From contig JALAGK010000166.1 of the NCBI GenBank assembly GCA_022712475.1, positions 1 through 6,332 of the forward strand: a stretch of DNA of 6,332 nucleotides. The letters are read 5' to 3'. The notes beneath the pieces were generated by a model that did no database searches, was not told the DNA's origin, and worked only from the letters and a program-made list of their open reading frames with translations. A program made the position numbers and the translations under genes. Source of the DNA: Enterobacteriaceae bacterium (GTDB lineage Bacteria; Pseudomonadota; Gammaproteobacteria; Enterobacterales; Enterobacteriaceae). Positions 1 through 6,330 of the stretch are shown one piece after another (positions within the stretch are counted from its first letter, which is position 1; every line of letters starts with the position of its first letter).

Positions 1-399
1 AAAGAGGCCACCGGGAACTTAAGCCGTGTAAACCAGATCAAAGAACTCGTCAGCGATGACTTCATTTTGCTCAGTGGCAATGACGACAGTGCGCTGGACT
101 TTATTCAATTGGGTGGGCACGGCGTCATCTCGGTCACGGCAAACGTTGCTGCACGTGACATGGCGCGCATGTGCAAACTGGCCGCCGCCGGGGACTTTGC
201 CGCTGCGCGCGAAATTAACCAGCGTTTGATGCCGCTGCATGAGAATTTATTTGTTGAACCCAACCCTATCCCGGTGAAATGGGCTGCCAGGGAGTTGGGT
301 CTTGTAGCGACCGATACGCTGCGCCTGCCAATGACGCCGCTGACTGACGCTGGTCGTCCGGTGGTTATTAGTGCGCTTAAGCACGCCGGTTTGCTGTAA
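1..399 (+). CDS. dapA: 4-hydroxy-tetrahydrodipicolinate synthase, C-terminal part (5' end outside window)
   Basis: DapA condenses pyruvate with aspartate semialdehyde, the first committed step to diaminopimelate and lysine, in the cytoplasm. The frame is open from base 1 and ends at TAA 397-399, giving 132 residues that start KEATGNL. The family is usually about 292 residues, so if the length is the same the first residue is Lys161, which forms the Schiff base with pyruvate. This agrees with the KEATGN motif around that lysine. [16 protein letters not shown] (about residues 198-213) contains the isoleucine near the active site, and the C-terminal helices end in LKHAGLL as in E. coli. The N-terminal barrel half, with the catalytic tyrosines and the lysine-feedback site, lies outside the window. 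bamC starts 17 bp after the stop, so the two are probably co-transcribed. Recognised from memory of the E. coli protein; no break is visible. Confidence 0.97.
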   Translation, partial: KEATGNLSRVNQIKELVSDDFILLSGNDDSALDFIQLGGHGVISVTANVAARDMARMCKLAAAGDFAAAREINQRLMPLHENLFVEPNPIPVKWAARELGLVATDTLRLPMTPLTDAGRPVVISALKHAGLL

Positions 400-416
400 A
401 GTTTTAGGGAGATTGA

Positions 417-1445
417 ATGACTTACTCAGTTCAGAAGGCAACGGTAGCAAAAGTCGTGAGCGTATCGCTCGTGATGCTGCTTGCCGCCTGTAGTTCCGAT
501 TCACGCTATAAGCGTCAGGTGAGTGGTGATGAGTCCTACCTGAAGGCTGCGCCGCTCGCACAGCTTCATGCGCCGTCTGGCATGATTCTGCCCGCTGAAA
601 ACGGGCAATATAACGTGCCTGTAACCAACGGCAGTGGCGCCGTTGGCAAACAGCTCGACATTCGCCCGCCGTCACAGCCTCTGGCATTGGTTAACGGTGC
701 GCGTACCCAGTTCACCGGTGACACGGCGACCATGCTGATGGAAAACGGTCGCACTGGCGCGCTGTGGCCGCAGGTGGTGTCCGTGATGCAGGCGCAAAAT
801 TTCCCTATCGCCAAACGTGACGACGCCAGCCAGTCGCTGAGTACTGACTGGGTGCAGTGGAACCGTGCAGACGAAGACGAACAATATCGTGGCCGCTACC
901 AGGTCAGCGTGCAGCAGCAGGGCTATCAGCAGGCGGTTGTCGTCAAGCTGCTGGGTCTGGAGCAGGGCGGTAAAGCGGTTGCCGACGCTGCCTCAATGCA
1001 GCGCTACAGCGCACAGATGCTCAACGCCATCAGTACGGGTCTGGATAAGAGCATGAATACCGAGACCGGTAGCTCGCGTCCGGGCGCATCCGTTGATGTG
1101 CAGAGCGGTGCCGACGATACCGGCCTGCCAATGCTGGTGGTCCGTTCACCGTTTAACGACGTGTGGAACCGTCTGCCGAATGTCCTGCCCAAAGCTGGCA
1201 TGAAAGTGACCGACAGCAGCCGTTCCAAGGGCAGTATGGACGTGACCTACGATGCGCTGTCTGACAGCGACTGGCGTGCGTTGGGTGCAGCCGATCCGAA
1301 ACTGCCTAACGGCAAATACAAGCTTCAGGTCGGCGACCTTGATAACCGCAGCAGCTTGCAGTTTATCGATCCGAAGGGTCATACGCTTACCCAGTCGCAA
1401 AATGATGCGCTGGTGGCGGTCTTCCAGGCCGCTTTCAGCAAGTAA
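417..1445 (+). CDS. bamC: Outer membrane protein assembly factor BamC (lipoprotein)
   Basis: BamC (formerly NlpB) is a lipoprotein of the BAM complex, which inserts beta-barrel proteins into the outer membrane; it binds BamD. The 342 residues (E. coli about 344) begin with a lipoprotein signal: positive start, hydrophobic stretch VSLVMLLAA and lipobox LAAC with Cys25 as the lipidated residue. Ser26, rather than Asp, fits outer-membrane sorting. Next comes the extended N-terminal segment that lies on BamD ([16 protein letters not shown]), then two helix-grip domains at about residues 100-205 and 225-342. The C-terminal domain holds the conserved [16 protein letters not shown] (from about residue 307). 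The linker near residues 212-222 differs from E. coli. The start ATG has a Shine-Dalgarno AGGGAG at 406-411, spaced 5 nt. It follows dapA closely and ends at an intrinsic terminator, so it is probably the last gene of a dapA-bamC unit. Confidence 0.97.
   Translation: MTYSVQKATVAKVVSVSLVMLLAACSSDSRYKRQVSGDESYLKAAPLAQLHAPSGMILPAENGQYNVPVTNGSGAVGKQLDIRPPSQPLALVNGARTQFTGDTATMLMENGRTGALWPQVVSVMQAQNFPIAKRDDASQSLSTDWVQWNRADEDEQYRGRYQVSVQQQGYQQAVVVKLLGLEQGGKAVADAASMQRYSAQMLNAISTGLDKSMNTETGSSRPGASVDVQSGADDTGLPMLVVRSPFNDVWNRLPNVLPKAGMKVTDSSRSKGSMDVTYDALSDSDWRALGAADPKLPNGKYKLQVGDLDNRSSLQFIDPKGHTLTQSQNDALVAVFQAAFSK
1133..1140 (+). other. Chi-like octamer in bamC
   Basis: GCTGGTGG, the E. coli RecBCD recombination hotspot sequence, inside the bamC coding region. 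Its role depends on this organism using the same Chi sequence, which is usual in Enterobacteriaceae. It is on the same strand as most genes here. Confidence 0.5.
1409..1416 (+). other. Chi-like octamer near the end of bamC
   Basis: A second GCTGGTGG on the same strand, 276 bp after the first, within codons for ALVAV. The coding use of Ala-Leu-Val codons alone could explain it. Confidence 0.5.
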
Positions 1446-1450
1446 TACCG

Positions 1451-1476
1451 AAGGCCGGCGCGAGTCGGCCTTTTTC
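1451..1476 (+). terminator. Rho-independent terminator after bamC
   Basis: Six bases after the bamC stop, AAGGCCG (1451-1457) pairs perfectly with CGGCCTT (1466-1472) around an 8-nt loop. The T-run at 1471-1475 follows and partly overlaps the stem. This is the classic intrinsic terminator form on the rightward strand. It should separate the dapA-bamC transcript from purC, so purC would need its own promoter or readthrough. Confidence 0.88.
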
Positions 1477-1493
1477 ATTCGCGTTAAATACCG

Positions 1494-1509
1494 GGCCGCA
1501 CATGCGGTC
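1494..1509 (+). other. Small hairpin in the purC leader
   Basis: GGCCGC (1494-1499) can pair with GCGGTC (1504-1509), including one G-U pair, closing a 4-nt ACAT loop. It ends 8 nt before the purC Shine-Dalgarno (TGGAG, 1518-1522). No T-run follows, so it is not a terminator. It may be a structured leader element or chance in GC-rich DNA. Confidence 0.3.
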
Positions 1510-1531
1510 ATCACACCTGGAGTAATGAAAG

Positions 1532-2245
1532 ATGCAAAAGCAAGCTGAGTTGTATCGCGGCAAAGCGAAAACCGTATACAGCACGGAAAATCCCGATCTG
1601 CTGATACTTGAGTTTCGTAACGATACATCAGCAGGTGACGGCGCACGCATTGAGCAGTTCGATCGTAAGGGAATGGTGAACAATAAGTTTAATCACTTCA
1701 TTATGACCAAACTGGCCGAGGCGGGCATTCCGACGCAGCTCGAAGCGCTGCTTTCCGATACTGAATCGCTGGTGAAAAAACTCGACATGGTGCCGGTGGA
1801 GTGCGTTATCCGTAACCGTGCCGCAGGCTCGCTGGTTAAGCGCCTGGGCGTGGAAGAGGGTATTGAACTTAATCCACCGTTGGTCGATCTGTTTTTGAAA
1901 AACGACGCCATGCACGACCCGATGGTGAATGAGTCTTACTGCGAAACCTTTGGTTGGGTGAGCAAAGCTAACCTGGCGCGTATGCAGGAGCTGACCTACA
2001 AAGCCAACGACGTGTTGAAAAAACTGTTTGATGATGCGGGCCTGATTCTGGTCGACTTCAAGCTGGAGTTTGGTCTGTTCAACGGCGAAGTGGTGCTGGG
2101 CGATGAGTTTTCACCCGATGGCGCGCGTCTGTGGGACAAAGCGACCCTCAACAAAATGGATAAAGACCGTTTTCGCCAGAGTCTGGGCGGCGTTGTTGAA
2201 GCGTACGAAGAGGTTGCACACCGTCTTGGCGTTAATTTAGGCTAA
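1532..2245 (+). CDS. purC: Phosphoribosylaminoimidazole-succinocarboxamide (SAICAR) synthase
   Basis: PurC joins CAIR and aspartate using ATP to make SAICAR, in de novo purine synthesis in the cytoplasm. The 237 residues equal the E. coli length and are nearly collinear with it. The N-terminal YRGKAKTVY (8-16) is the ATP-contacting loop. Both family signatures are present: [14 protein letters not shown] at about 87-100 and LVDFKLEFG at about 173-181. [12 protein letters not shown] (191-202) is the other conserved block near the active site. The start ATG 1532 has TGGAG at 1518-1522, spaced 9 nt; an ATG at 1525 is out of frame. The gene sits alone between two terminators, with only 86 bp separating it from bamC. 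E. coli purC is repressed by PurR, but I see no PurR-type operator upstream here; a PurR-like site instead follows the stop codon. Confidence 0.98.
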   Translation: MQKQAELYRGKAKTVYSTENPDLLILEFRNDTSAGDGARIEQFDRKGMVNNKFNHFIMTKLAEAGIPTQLEALLSDTESLVKKLDMVPVECVIRNRAAGSLVKRLGVEEGIELNPPLVDLFLKNDAMHDPMVNESYCETFGWVSKANLARMQELTYKANDVLKKLFDDAGLILVDFKLEFGLFNGEVVLGDEFSPDGARLWDKATLNKMDKDRFRQSLGGVVEAYEEVAHRLGVNLG

Positions 2246-2247
2246 CT

Positions 2248-2263
2248 ACGCAATCGTTTACGT
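2248..2263. promoter_or_regulatory. PurR-like operator just after the purC stop
   Basis: ACGCAATCGTTTACGT matches 14 of 16 bases of the PurR palindrome as I remember it (ACGCAAACGTTTGCGT). It fits every fixed position of the looser form ANGCAANCGNTTNCNT, and 12 of 16 positions are self-symmetric around the central CG. It begins 2 bp after the purC stop codon and ends 3 bp before the terminator stem. It resembles a real LacI/PurR-family operator, but the position is unusual: downstream of purC and 164 bp before ypfJ. Binding has not been shown. Confidence 0.45.
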
Positions 2264-2266
2264 TGC

Positions 2267-2303
2267 AGGCCGCCGCGCCTCTGAGGAGGCGCGGCGGCCT
2301 TTT
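2267..2303 (+). terminator. Strong rho-independent terminator after purC
   Basis: A perfect 15-bp GC-rich stem pairs 2267-2281 with 2286-2300 around a TGAG loop. It is followed on the rightward strand by TTTTGTGTTT, starting with the last paired base. It begins 22 bp after the purC stop and should end the purC transcript almost completely, so ypfJ needs its own promoter in the remaining gap of about 120 bp. Confidence 0.93.
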
Positions 2304-2333
2304 GTGTTTCATTACGACGCTCGCTGTCACCTC

Positions 2334-2349
2334 ATGCAGACGTTTCCTT
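2334..2349. promoter_or_regulatory. Second, weaker PurR-like site upstream of ypfJ
   Basis: ATGCAGACGTTTCCTT fits 10 of the 11 fixed positions of ANGCAANCGNTTNCNT, with G instead of A at position 6, and 12 of 16 bases of the full palindrome. It starts 86 bp after the start of the first PurR-like site and 93 bp before the ypfJ start codon, which is a plausible operator position for a ypfJ promoter. No clear -35/-10 pair could be read beside it, so the call is tentative. Confidence 0.3.
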
Positions 2350-2383
2350 GCTCTTTTCTGTGGTAATCCGCCGCCGAACCACC

Positions 2384-2405
2384 TACGATCTCAGTAATTA
2401 TCGTA
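2384..2405. repeat. Short inverted repeat upstream of ypfJ
   Basis: TACGAT (2384-2389) is repeated inverted as ATCGTA (2400-2405) with a 10-bp spacer, ending 8 bp before the ypfJ Shine-Dalgarno. It could be a small operator or a leader hairpin. TACGAT itself resembles a -10 element, but no fitting -35 is present. A 6-bp arm can easily arise by chance. Confidence 0.3.
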
Positions 2406-2426
2406 ACCCTAAAAAGGAAGCAGGCT

Positions 2427-3302
2427 ATGCGTTGGCGAGGGCGTCGCGAGAGCGACAATGTTGAAGACAGACGTGGTGATTCACAGGGTGGGTTTCCCCG
2501 CGGTGGCGGCGGTGGTTTTCGCATTCCAACCGGTAAAGGCGGAATTATCGTGCTGTTGGTGGTGCTGGTCGCGGGCTATTACGGCTTTGACCTCACGCCG
2601 CTTCTGACCGGCGACAGTCAGTCTCTGAGCCAGACAAGCCAGCAACCGGTCAGTACTAATGATGAAGAAGCAGCGAAATTCACCAAAGTGATTCTCGCGG
2701 ATACCGAAGATACCTGGGGACGCGAGTTCCGGGCGATGGGCAAAACCTATCAGCAGCCGAAGCTTGTCATGTATCGCGGTGTCACCCGCACTGGCTGTGG
2801 TACCGGTCAGTCTGTCATGGGGCCGTTCTATTGCCCGGCAGACAGTACGGTCTATATCGACTTGTCTTTTTATGACGAAATGAAAAGTAAGCTTGGAGCC
2901 GGTGGCGACTTCGCCCAGGCCTACGTGATTGCTCATGAAGTGGGTCACCATATTCAGCGCCTGCTGGGTATTGAACCGCGCGTGCGCCAGATGCAGCAAA
3001 ATGCCTCAAAAGTACAGGCAAACCAGCTTTCTGTGCGCATGGAATTGCAGGCCGACTGCTTTGCGGGTGTCTGGGGCAAAGATATGGAAAAACAGGGCAT
3101 CCTGGAAGTCGGTGATTTGCAGGAAGCGCTCAACGCCGCTGAGGCGATTGGCGATGACAGGCTACAGCAACAAAGCCAGGGGCGCGTCATACCAGACAGC
3201 TTTACGCACGGTTCATCTGAACAGCGTTACACCTGGTTTAAGCGCGGCTTTGACAGCGGTGACCCGAACCAGTGCGATACCTTTGGTAACGGCAGACTGT
3301 AA
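2427..3302 (+). CDS. ypfJ: Putative neutral zinc metallopeptidase YpfJ, membrane-anchored
   Basis: A predicted peptidase of the YpfJ/KPN_02809 family, 291 residues (E. coli about 287). The first 37 residues are charged and then Gly-rich ([16 protein letters not shown], a run of five Gly at 26-30). One membrane segment follows at about 39-54 ([16 protein letters not shown]), so the rest is probably periplasmic. The zinc site is HEVGH at 170-174, with His170/His174 as ligands and Glu171 catalytic. [12 protein letters not shown] (205-216) offers Glu206 as the likely third ligand, by analogy with gluzincins. Four cysteines (124, 136, 211, 283) lie in the exported part and could form disulfides. 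The Shine-Dalgarno AAGGA (2414-2418) is 8 nt before the ATG. No substrate is known to me. The gene follows a strong terminator and is probably co-transcribed with tmcA, 3 bp downstream. The fold is secure; peptidase activity is inferred. Confidence 0.94.
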   Translation: MRWRGRRESDNVEDRRGDSQGGFPRGGGGGFRIPTGKGGIIVLLVVLVAGYYGFDLTPLLTGDSQSLSQTSQQPVSTNDEEAAKFTKVILADTEDTWGREFRAMGKTYQQPKLVMYRGVTRTGCGTGQSVMGPFYCPADSTVYIDLSFYDEMKSKLGAGGDFAQAYVIAHEVGHHIQRLLGIEPRVRQMQQNASKVQANQLSVRMELQADCFAGVWGKDMEKQGILEVGDLQEALNAAEAIGDDRLQQQSQGRVIPDSFTHGSSEQRYTWFKRGFDSGDPNQCDTFGNGRL

Positions 3303-3305
3303 GTA

Positions 3306-5333
3306 ATGATGTTCGATATGCTGGATTCCCTGAGTGCTAGTCAGGCAAAACAGGGGATCCGGCGTTTGCTGGTACTGAGCGGCGAAGCGGCCTGGTGTGA
3401 GGCACAAAGCCGCCGCCTGCGTGCACGATTCCCCGGCGACTGGTTATGGGTGAGTCCCGGCCAGCGTGCAGGTCTACATTGTGTACCCGGTGCGTTACGC
3501 ACATTGCTCGGGCGTGAATTTCTTCACGGCGTATTTGATGCCCGCGACGGGCTGGACGCTGAAGCGCTGGCGGCACTTGCGGGTACGCTGCAAGCAGGGA
3601 GCTGGTTAGTGCTGCTGACACCCGACTGGCAGCGCTGGCCCACTCAGCCTGATGCCGATAGCGTGCGCTGGAGCGACAGCCCGCAACCCATTCCCACTCC
3701 CGTTTTTATTCACCATCTTCAAACCTGCCTTGAGGCCGATACCCAAACCCTGCTCTGGCGTCAGAGCAGCGAGCCGCGTTTGCCCGTAGAGTGCATACGT
3801 CCAGACTGGCAAAGGGCAAACGGTGCTCCGCTTGCCGGGCAGCAGGATATTCTGGCACGACTGCGGCAGATGAATGACGGTGTGGCGGTAGTGACCGCGC
3901 CACGCGGGCGAGGGAAGTCAGCGTTGGCGGGGATGCTGATTCACGACTGGCCCGGTCCGTGCGTGGTGACAGCCCCCGCCAGAGCGGCAACGGACGTGCT
4001 GGCCCGCCACGCGCATGACAAAGGTCTCTTTGTTGCCCCTGACGCCCTCTTGCAGGCGCTGGAGGAGGGTACTGCGCCACAGGGCGACTGGCTGGTGATT
4101 GACGAAGCCGCCGCACTCCCGACCCCGGTATTACGCCGCCTGATTGACGCTTATCCACGTGTACTGATGACTACCACCGTGCAGGGCTACGAAGGCACCG
4201 GGCGCGGCTTTATGCTGAAGTTTTGTGCCTCGGTAGCACGACTACAGCATTACTCTCTTAATGTGCCGGTGCGCTGGGCCTCTGGTTGCCCGCTGGAGCA
4301 CTTCATCGACACGCTGTTGTTATTTGACGACACGTTACCTGCGTTGAAGACAGGAGTTGCGCTAACCACCGAGGCACCGCAGCCGGACCTCTGGCAACGC
4401 GCGCCTGCGCTTGCCGGACAAACCTATCGCCTGCTTTCAGGCGCCCATTACCGCACCTCGCCGCTCGATCTGCGTCGCATGATGGATGCGCCCGGCCAGT
4501 TTTTTGCGCTGACGCGGGCAGGCGAGATGCCGGTTGCCGCTGCCTGGCTGGTGGCAGAGGGCGGTCTGTCACCGGCGCTTAGCCTGAGCGTATGGGCAGG
4601 CGTGCGTCGCCCGCGCGGTAACCTGGTCGCGCAGTCGCTGGCGGCGCATGGCGCATCGCCTTTTGCGGCCACCCTCAAGGGCCTGCGCGTGAGCCGCATC
4701 GCCGTGCACCCTCAGTTGCAGCGGCGTGGTACAGGCAGCCACCTGCTGGCGAGTCTCAGGCAGTTTGCACGTGGCTATGATTATCTTTGCGTGAGCTTTG
4801 GTTATACCGCAGAACTGTGGCGTTTCTGGCAGCGGGCAGGGTTTACACTGGTGCGCTTTGGCACTCACCGTGAAGCCAGCAGCGGTTGCTATAGCGCAAT
4901 GGCGCTCCTGCCGCTGACGCCTGCCGGGCAACGACTCACACAGCTCCAACAAGCACGCCTGGCGCGTGATGTTCCCTGGCTTGCCCGCGAGGTGGACGAG
5001 AAGATCCCGGTTAACGCTGTGGCAGCGTCTACGCTTAATAAGAGAGATGAGTGGGAGCTGGCGGGCTTTGCGTTTGCCCATCGCCCGCCAGAGGCGAGCC
5101 TCGGTAGCCTGCAACGGTTACTGCTTAGCGTCAGCCAGCCGTTACCCGCACTGCGCGCCTGGCTTGAGCAGCGCCAGGATACCGCCACGATTTGCGTCAT
5201 GTTAAATCTGACTGGACGAAAAGCGCTGTTGGCCCGCTGGCGTGAAGAAACGGCGCAGGCGTTAGCGACTTCTAATGAAGCCCGTACCCGGACGCTGGCC
5301 CAGTGCCTGGGTAAGGTCAAAAAATTTCAGTAA
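3306..5333 (+). CDS. tmcA: tRNA(Met) cytidine acetyltransferase TmcA
   Basis: TmcA acetylates the wobble cytidine C34 of elongator tRNA-Met to N4-acetylcytidine, using acetyl-CoA and ATP hydrolysis, which helps stop misreading of AUA codons. The 675 residues (E. coli about 671) show the family layout: an N-terminal region (1-175); an RNA-helicase-like ATPase module with Walker A GRGKS (201-205), Walker B LVIDEAAA (263-270) and conserved TTTVQGYEGTGRGF (289-302); a GNAT domain at about 370-535 with RVSRIAVHP and acetyl-CoA loop QRRGTGS (472-478); and a C-terminal tail that probably binds tRNA. Three in-frame ATGs (3306, 3309, 3318) are available. The first gives the length closest to E. coli, but the N-terminal residues diverge. 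It starts 3 bp after the ypfJ stop with no good Shine-Dalgarno, suggesting coupling to ypfJ translation. All key motifs are intact. Confidence 0.96.
   Translation: MMFDMLDSLSASQAKQGIRRLLVLSGEAAWCEAQSRRLRARFPGDWLWVSPGQRAGLHCVPGALRTLLGREFLHGVFDARDGLDAEALAALAGTLQAGSWLVLLTPDWQRWPTQPDADSVRWSDSPQPIPTPVFIHHLQTCLEADTQTLLWRQSSEPRLPVECIRPDWQRANGAPLAGQQDILARLRQMNDGVAVVTAPRGRGKSALAGMLIHDWPGPCVVTAPARAATDVLARHAHDKGLFVAPDALLQALEEGTAPQGDWLVIDEAAALPTPVLRRLIDAYPRVLMTTTVQGYEGTGRGFMLKFCASVARLQHYSLNVPVRWASGCPLEHFIDTLLLFDDTLPALKTGVALTTEAPQPDLWQRAPALAGQTYRLLSGAHYRTSPLDLRRMMDAPGQFFALTRAGEMPVAAAWLVAEGGLSPALSLSVWAGVRRPRGNLVAQSLAAHGASPFAATLKGLRVSRIAVHPQLQRRGTGSHLLASLRQFARGYDYLCVSFGYTAELWRFWQRAGFTLVRFGTHREASSGCYSAMALLPLTPAGQRLTQLQQARLARDVPWLAREVDEKIPVNAVAASTLNKRDEWELAGFAFAHRPPEASLGSLQRLLLSVSQPLPALRAWLEQRQDTATICVMLNLTGRKALLARWREETAQALATSNEARTRTLAQCLGKVKKFQ
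4547..4554 (+). other. Chi-like octamer in tmcA
   Basis: A third GCTGGTGG on the plus strand, in the start of the tmcA acetyltransferase domain. I found no copy of the reverse complement in the window, which fits the usual leading-strand bias of Chi. Confidence 0.5.
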
Positions 5334-5360
5334 CATCATCAATTTTGCCCCGTGGTGATT

Positions 5361-5376
5361 TACGCCCTGCGGCGTA
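5361..5376. repeat. Perfect small palindrome/hairpin between tmcA and ypfH
   Basis: TACGCC and GGCGTA form a perfect 6-bp stem around CTGC, extendable by a G-U and a T-A pair. It lies 18 bp upstream of the ypfH Shine-Dalgarno and lacks a T-run on either side, so it is not a typical terminator. It could be an mRNA leader hairpin or an operator half-pair; its function is unknown. Confidence 0.35.
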
Positions 5377-5394
5377 GACTGCACTCCATCAAAC

Positions 5395-5400
5395 AGGAGG
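5395..5400 (+). promoter_or_regulatory. Consensus Shine-Dalgarno deciding the ypfH start
   Basis: AGGAGG lies 5 nt before ATG 5406. It fixes that ATG as the start, rather than the GTG at 5352, which would add 18 residues absent from the E. coli protein. Confidence 0.85.
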
Positions 5401-5405
5401 CTGCC

Positions 5406-6107
5406 ATGCTACACGATCACTTTATTGTTCAAAGCCCCGCCGCACCGCCCCAGCAATTGTTGCTGCTGTTTCATGGCGTTGGCGACAACCCCATTTCTAT
5501 GGGAGAAATCGGACGCTGGTTTGCGCCGCTGTATCCGGATGCGCTTATCATTAGCGTGGGTGGCCCTGACCCAAGTGGCCCGGCGGGTGGGCCTGGTCGC
5601 GAGTGGTTTTCCATCGCAGGTGTCAGCGAAGAAAACCGTCAGGCACGGATCAATGAGGCGATGCCTGCGTTTATTGAGCAGGTCAATTACTGGCAGCAGC
5701 ACAGCGGTGTACGTCCGGGCGCAACGGCGCTGATTGGCTTCTCGCAAGGGGCAATGATGGTGCTGGAGAGCGTGAAGGCAGCACCCGGACTTGCTTCACG
5801 ACTGGTGGCATTCAACGGCCGCTTTGCAACACTGCCGCAAAGCGTGCCGGGAACGGTGACGCTACATCTGGTTCACGGTGATGAAGACCGTGTGGTGGAA
5901 GCCGCACACGCGGTTGCCGCGCACGAGCGTCTGCTTGCGCTGGGCGGTGATGCCACGCTGGACCTGATTGAAGACCTGGGTCATGCCATTGATGAGCGCA
6001 GTATGCAGGTGGTACTCGACCATCTGCGTTATACCGTGCCGAAGCACTATTTTGATGAAGCGCTGAGCGGTAAGCCTGGTGAAGATGACGTTATTACCAT
6101 GATGTAA
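5406..6107 (+). CDS. ypfH: Alpha/beta hydrolase YpfH, carboxylesterase/phospholipase family
   Basis: A cytoplasmic serine hydrolase of the phospholipase/carboxylesterase family (abhydrolase_2). E. coli YpfH is known as an esterase on small model esters; its natural substrate is unknown to me. With ATG 5406 the protein has 233 residues, close to the E. coli 232. LLLLFHGVGDNP (18-29) carries the oxyanion-loop HG motif. The nucleophile is Ser113 in GFSQG (111-115). The acid is Asp161 in HGDEDRVV, and the base is His193 in GHAID, so the triad is complete. The segment near residues 54-66 is Gly/Pro-rich and differs from E. coli. The C-terminus LRYTVPKHYFDEALSG is well conserved. It lies 72 bp after tmcA in the same direction with no terminator between, so it may be read from the same transcript. 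Its stop codon overlaps the T-tail of the convergent ypfN terminator. Confidence 0.95.
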   Translation: MLHDHFIVQSPAAPPQQLLLLFHGVGDNPISMGEIGRWFAPLYPDALIISVGGPDPSGPAGGPGREWFSIAGVSEENRQARINEAMPAFIEQVNYWQQHSGVRPGATALIGFSQGAMMVLESVKAAPGLASRLVAFNGRFATLPQSVPGTVTLHLVHGDEDRVVEAAHAVAAHERLLALGGDATLDLIEDLGHAIDERSMQVVLDHLRYTVPKHYFDEALSGKPGEDDVITMM

Positions 6108-6111
6108 AAAA

Positions 6112-6130
6112 GCCCCTTCAGGGAAGGGGC
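6112..6130 (-). terminator. Rho-independent terminator between ypfH and ypfN
   Basis: GCCCCTTC (6112-6119) pairs perfectly with GAAGGGGC (6123-6130) around a 3-nt loop. Six A bases at 6106-6111 give a T6 tail on the minus strand, so it is best for leftward transcripts from ypfN. On the plus strand the tail is poor (CTCAGGCTTT), although AAAGCC (6109-6114) and GGCTTT (6135-6140) could form an alternative outer stem. It may work weakly in both directions. The T6 tail overlaps the ypfH stop codon. Confidence 0.88.
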
Positions 6131-6138
6131 CTCAGGCT

Positions 6139-6330
6139 TTACGGTTTCTTTTGCGGCCAGTCGTCTTCGTCGTCCCATTTATCGTTGAAATCACGATGGG
6201 GCGGCAGTTCAGGCCGGTTATCCAGATACTTTTTCGGGTCAACGCGGTTCAGGTCTTTAATCACGTTGATAAAGATACCGACCAGAATAATAAGAATCAG
6301 TACCCACCAGTATTTTTCCAGCCATTCCAT
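6139..6330 (-). CDS. ypfN: Small membrane protein YpfN, UPF0370 family
   Basis: A complete 63-residue protein (E. coli YpfN about 66) of unknown function, UPF0370. It has one membrane segment at about residues 8-25 ([18 protein letters not shown]) preceded by a short MEWLEKY start. A hydrophilic tail follows with the conserved RVDPKKYL and [19 protein letters not shown] blocks, strongly acidic near the end and closing in KKP. The tail is a few residues shorter than in E. coli. The start codon lies 2 bp inside the window edge, so its Shine-Dalgarno and promoter are not visible. It converges on ypfH with 31 bp between the stop codons and has its own terminator there. In E. coli its other neighbour is dapE, which would lie beyond this edge. 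Family identity is secure; function is not known. Confidence 0.94.
   Translation of the reverse strand: MEWLEKYWWVLILIILVGIFINVIKDLNRVDPKKYLDNRPELPPHRDFNDKWDDEDDWPQKKP

Noticed and set aside
140..155. PurR-like sequence GCAAACGTTGC inside dapA
   Set aside because: Only the left half matches well, several right-half positions fail, and it encodes the conserved TANVAA of DapA, which explains it.
1525..1548. Seven-codon ORF (MKDAKAS) overlapping the purC start
   Set aside because: It begins only 2 nt after the TGGAG site, too close for good initiation, while the purC ATG has a better 9-nt spacing. Probably a chance frame, although a regulatory role cannot be fully excluded.
2334..2366. Ten-codon ORF MQTFPCSFLW in the purC-ypfJ gap
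   Set aside because: There is no Shine-Dalgarno before the ATG and no resemblance to a known small protein.
2394..2407. CpxR-like tandem repeat GTAAT-TATC-GTAAC upstream of ypfJ
   Set aside because: Spacing is 4 instead of the usual 5 bp, both repeats lack the final A, and the sequence lies almost on the ribosome site. Too weak to call.
2327..2524. Minus-strand open frame encoding a proline-rich start
   Set aside because: The proline run is the antisense of the ypfJ glycine codons; no family or ribosome site supports it.
4569..5114. Long minus-strand open frame (181 codons) inside tmcA, and similar ones at 247-687, 1146-1646 and 3706-4158
   Set aside because: They lie antisense to well-conserved genes in GC-rich DNA, have compositions rich in Arg/Ala/His/Cys, and show no recognisable domains. 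They are shadows of the real frames.
5352..5405. N-terminal extension of ypfH from GTG 5352 (251 residues in total)
   Set aside because: No Shine-Dalgarno precedes the GTG, whereas AGGAGG lies 5 nt before ATG 5406, and the E. coli protein starts at the position matching 5406.
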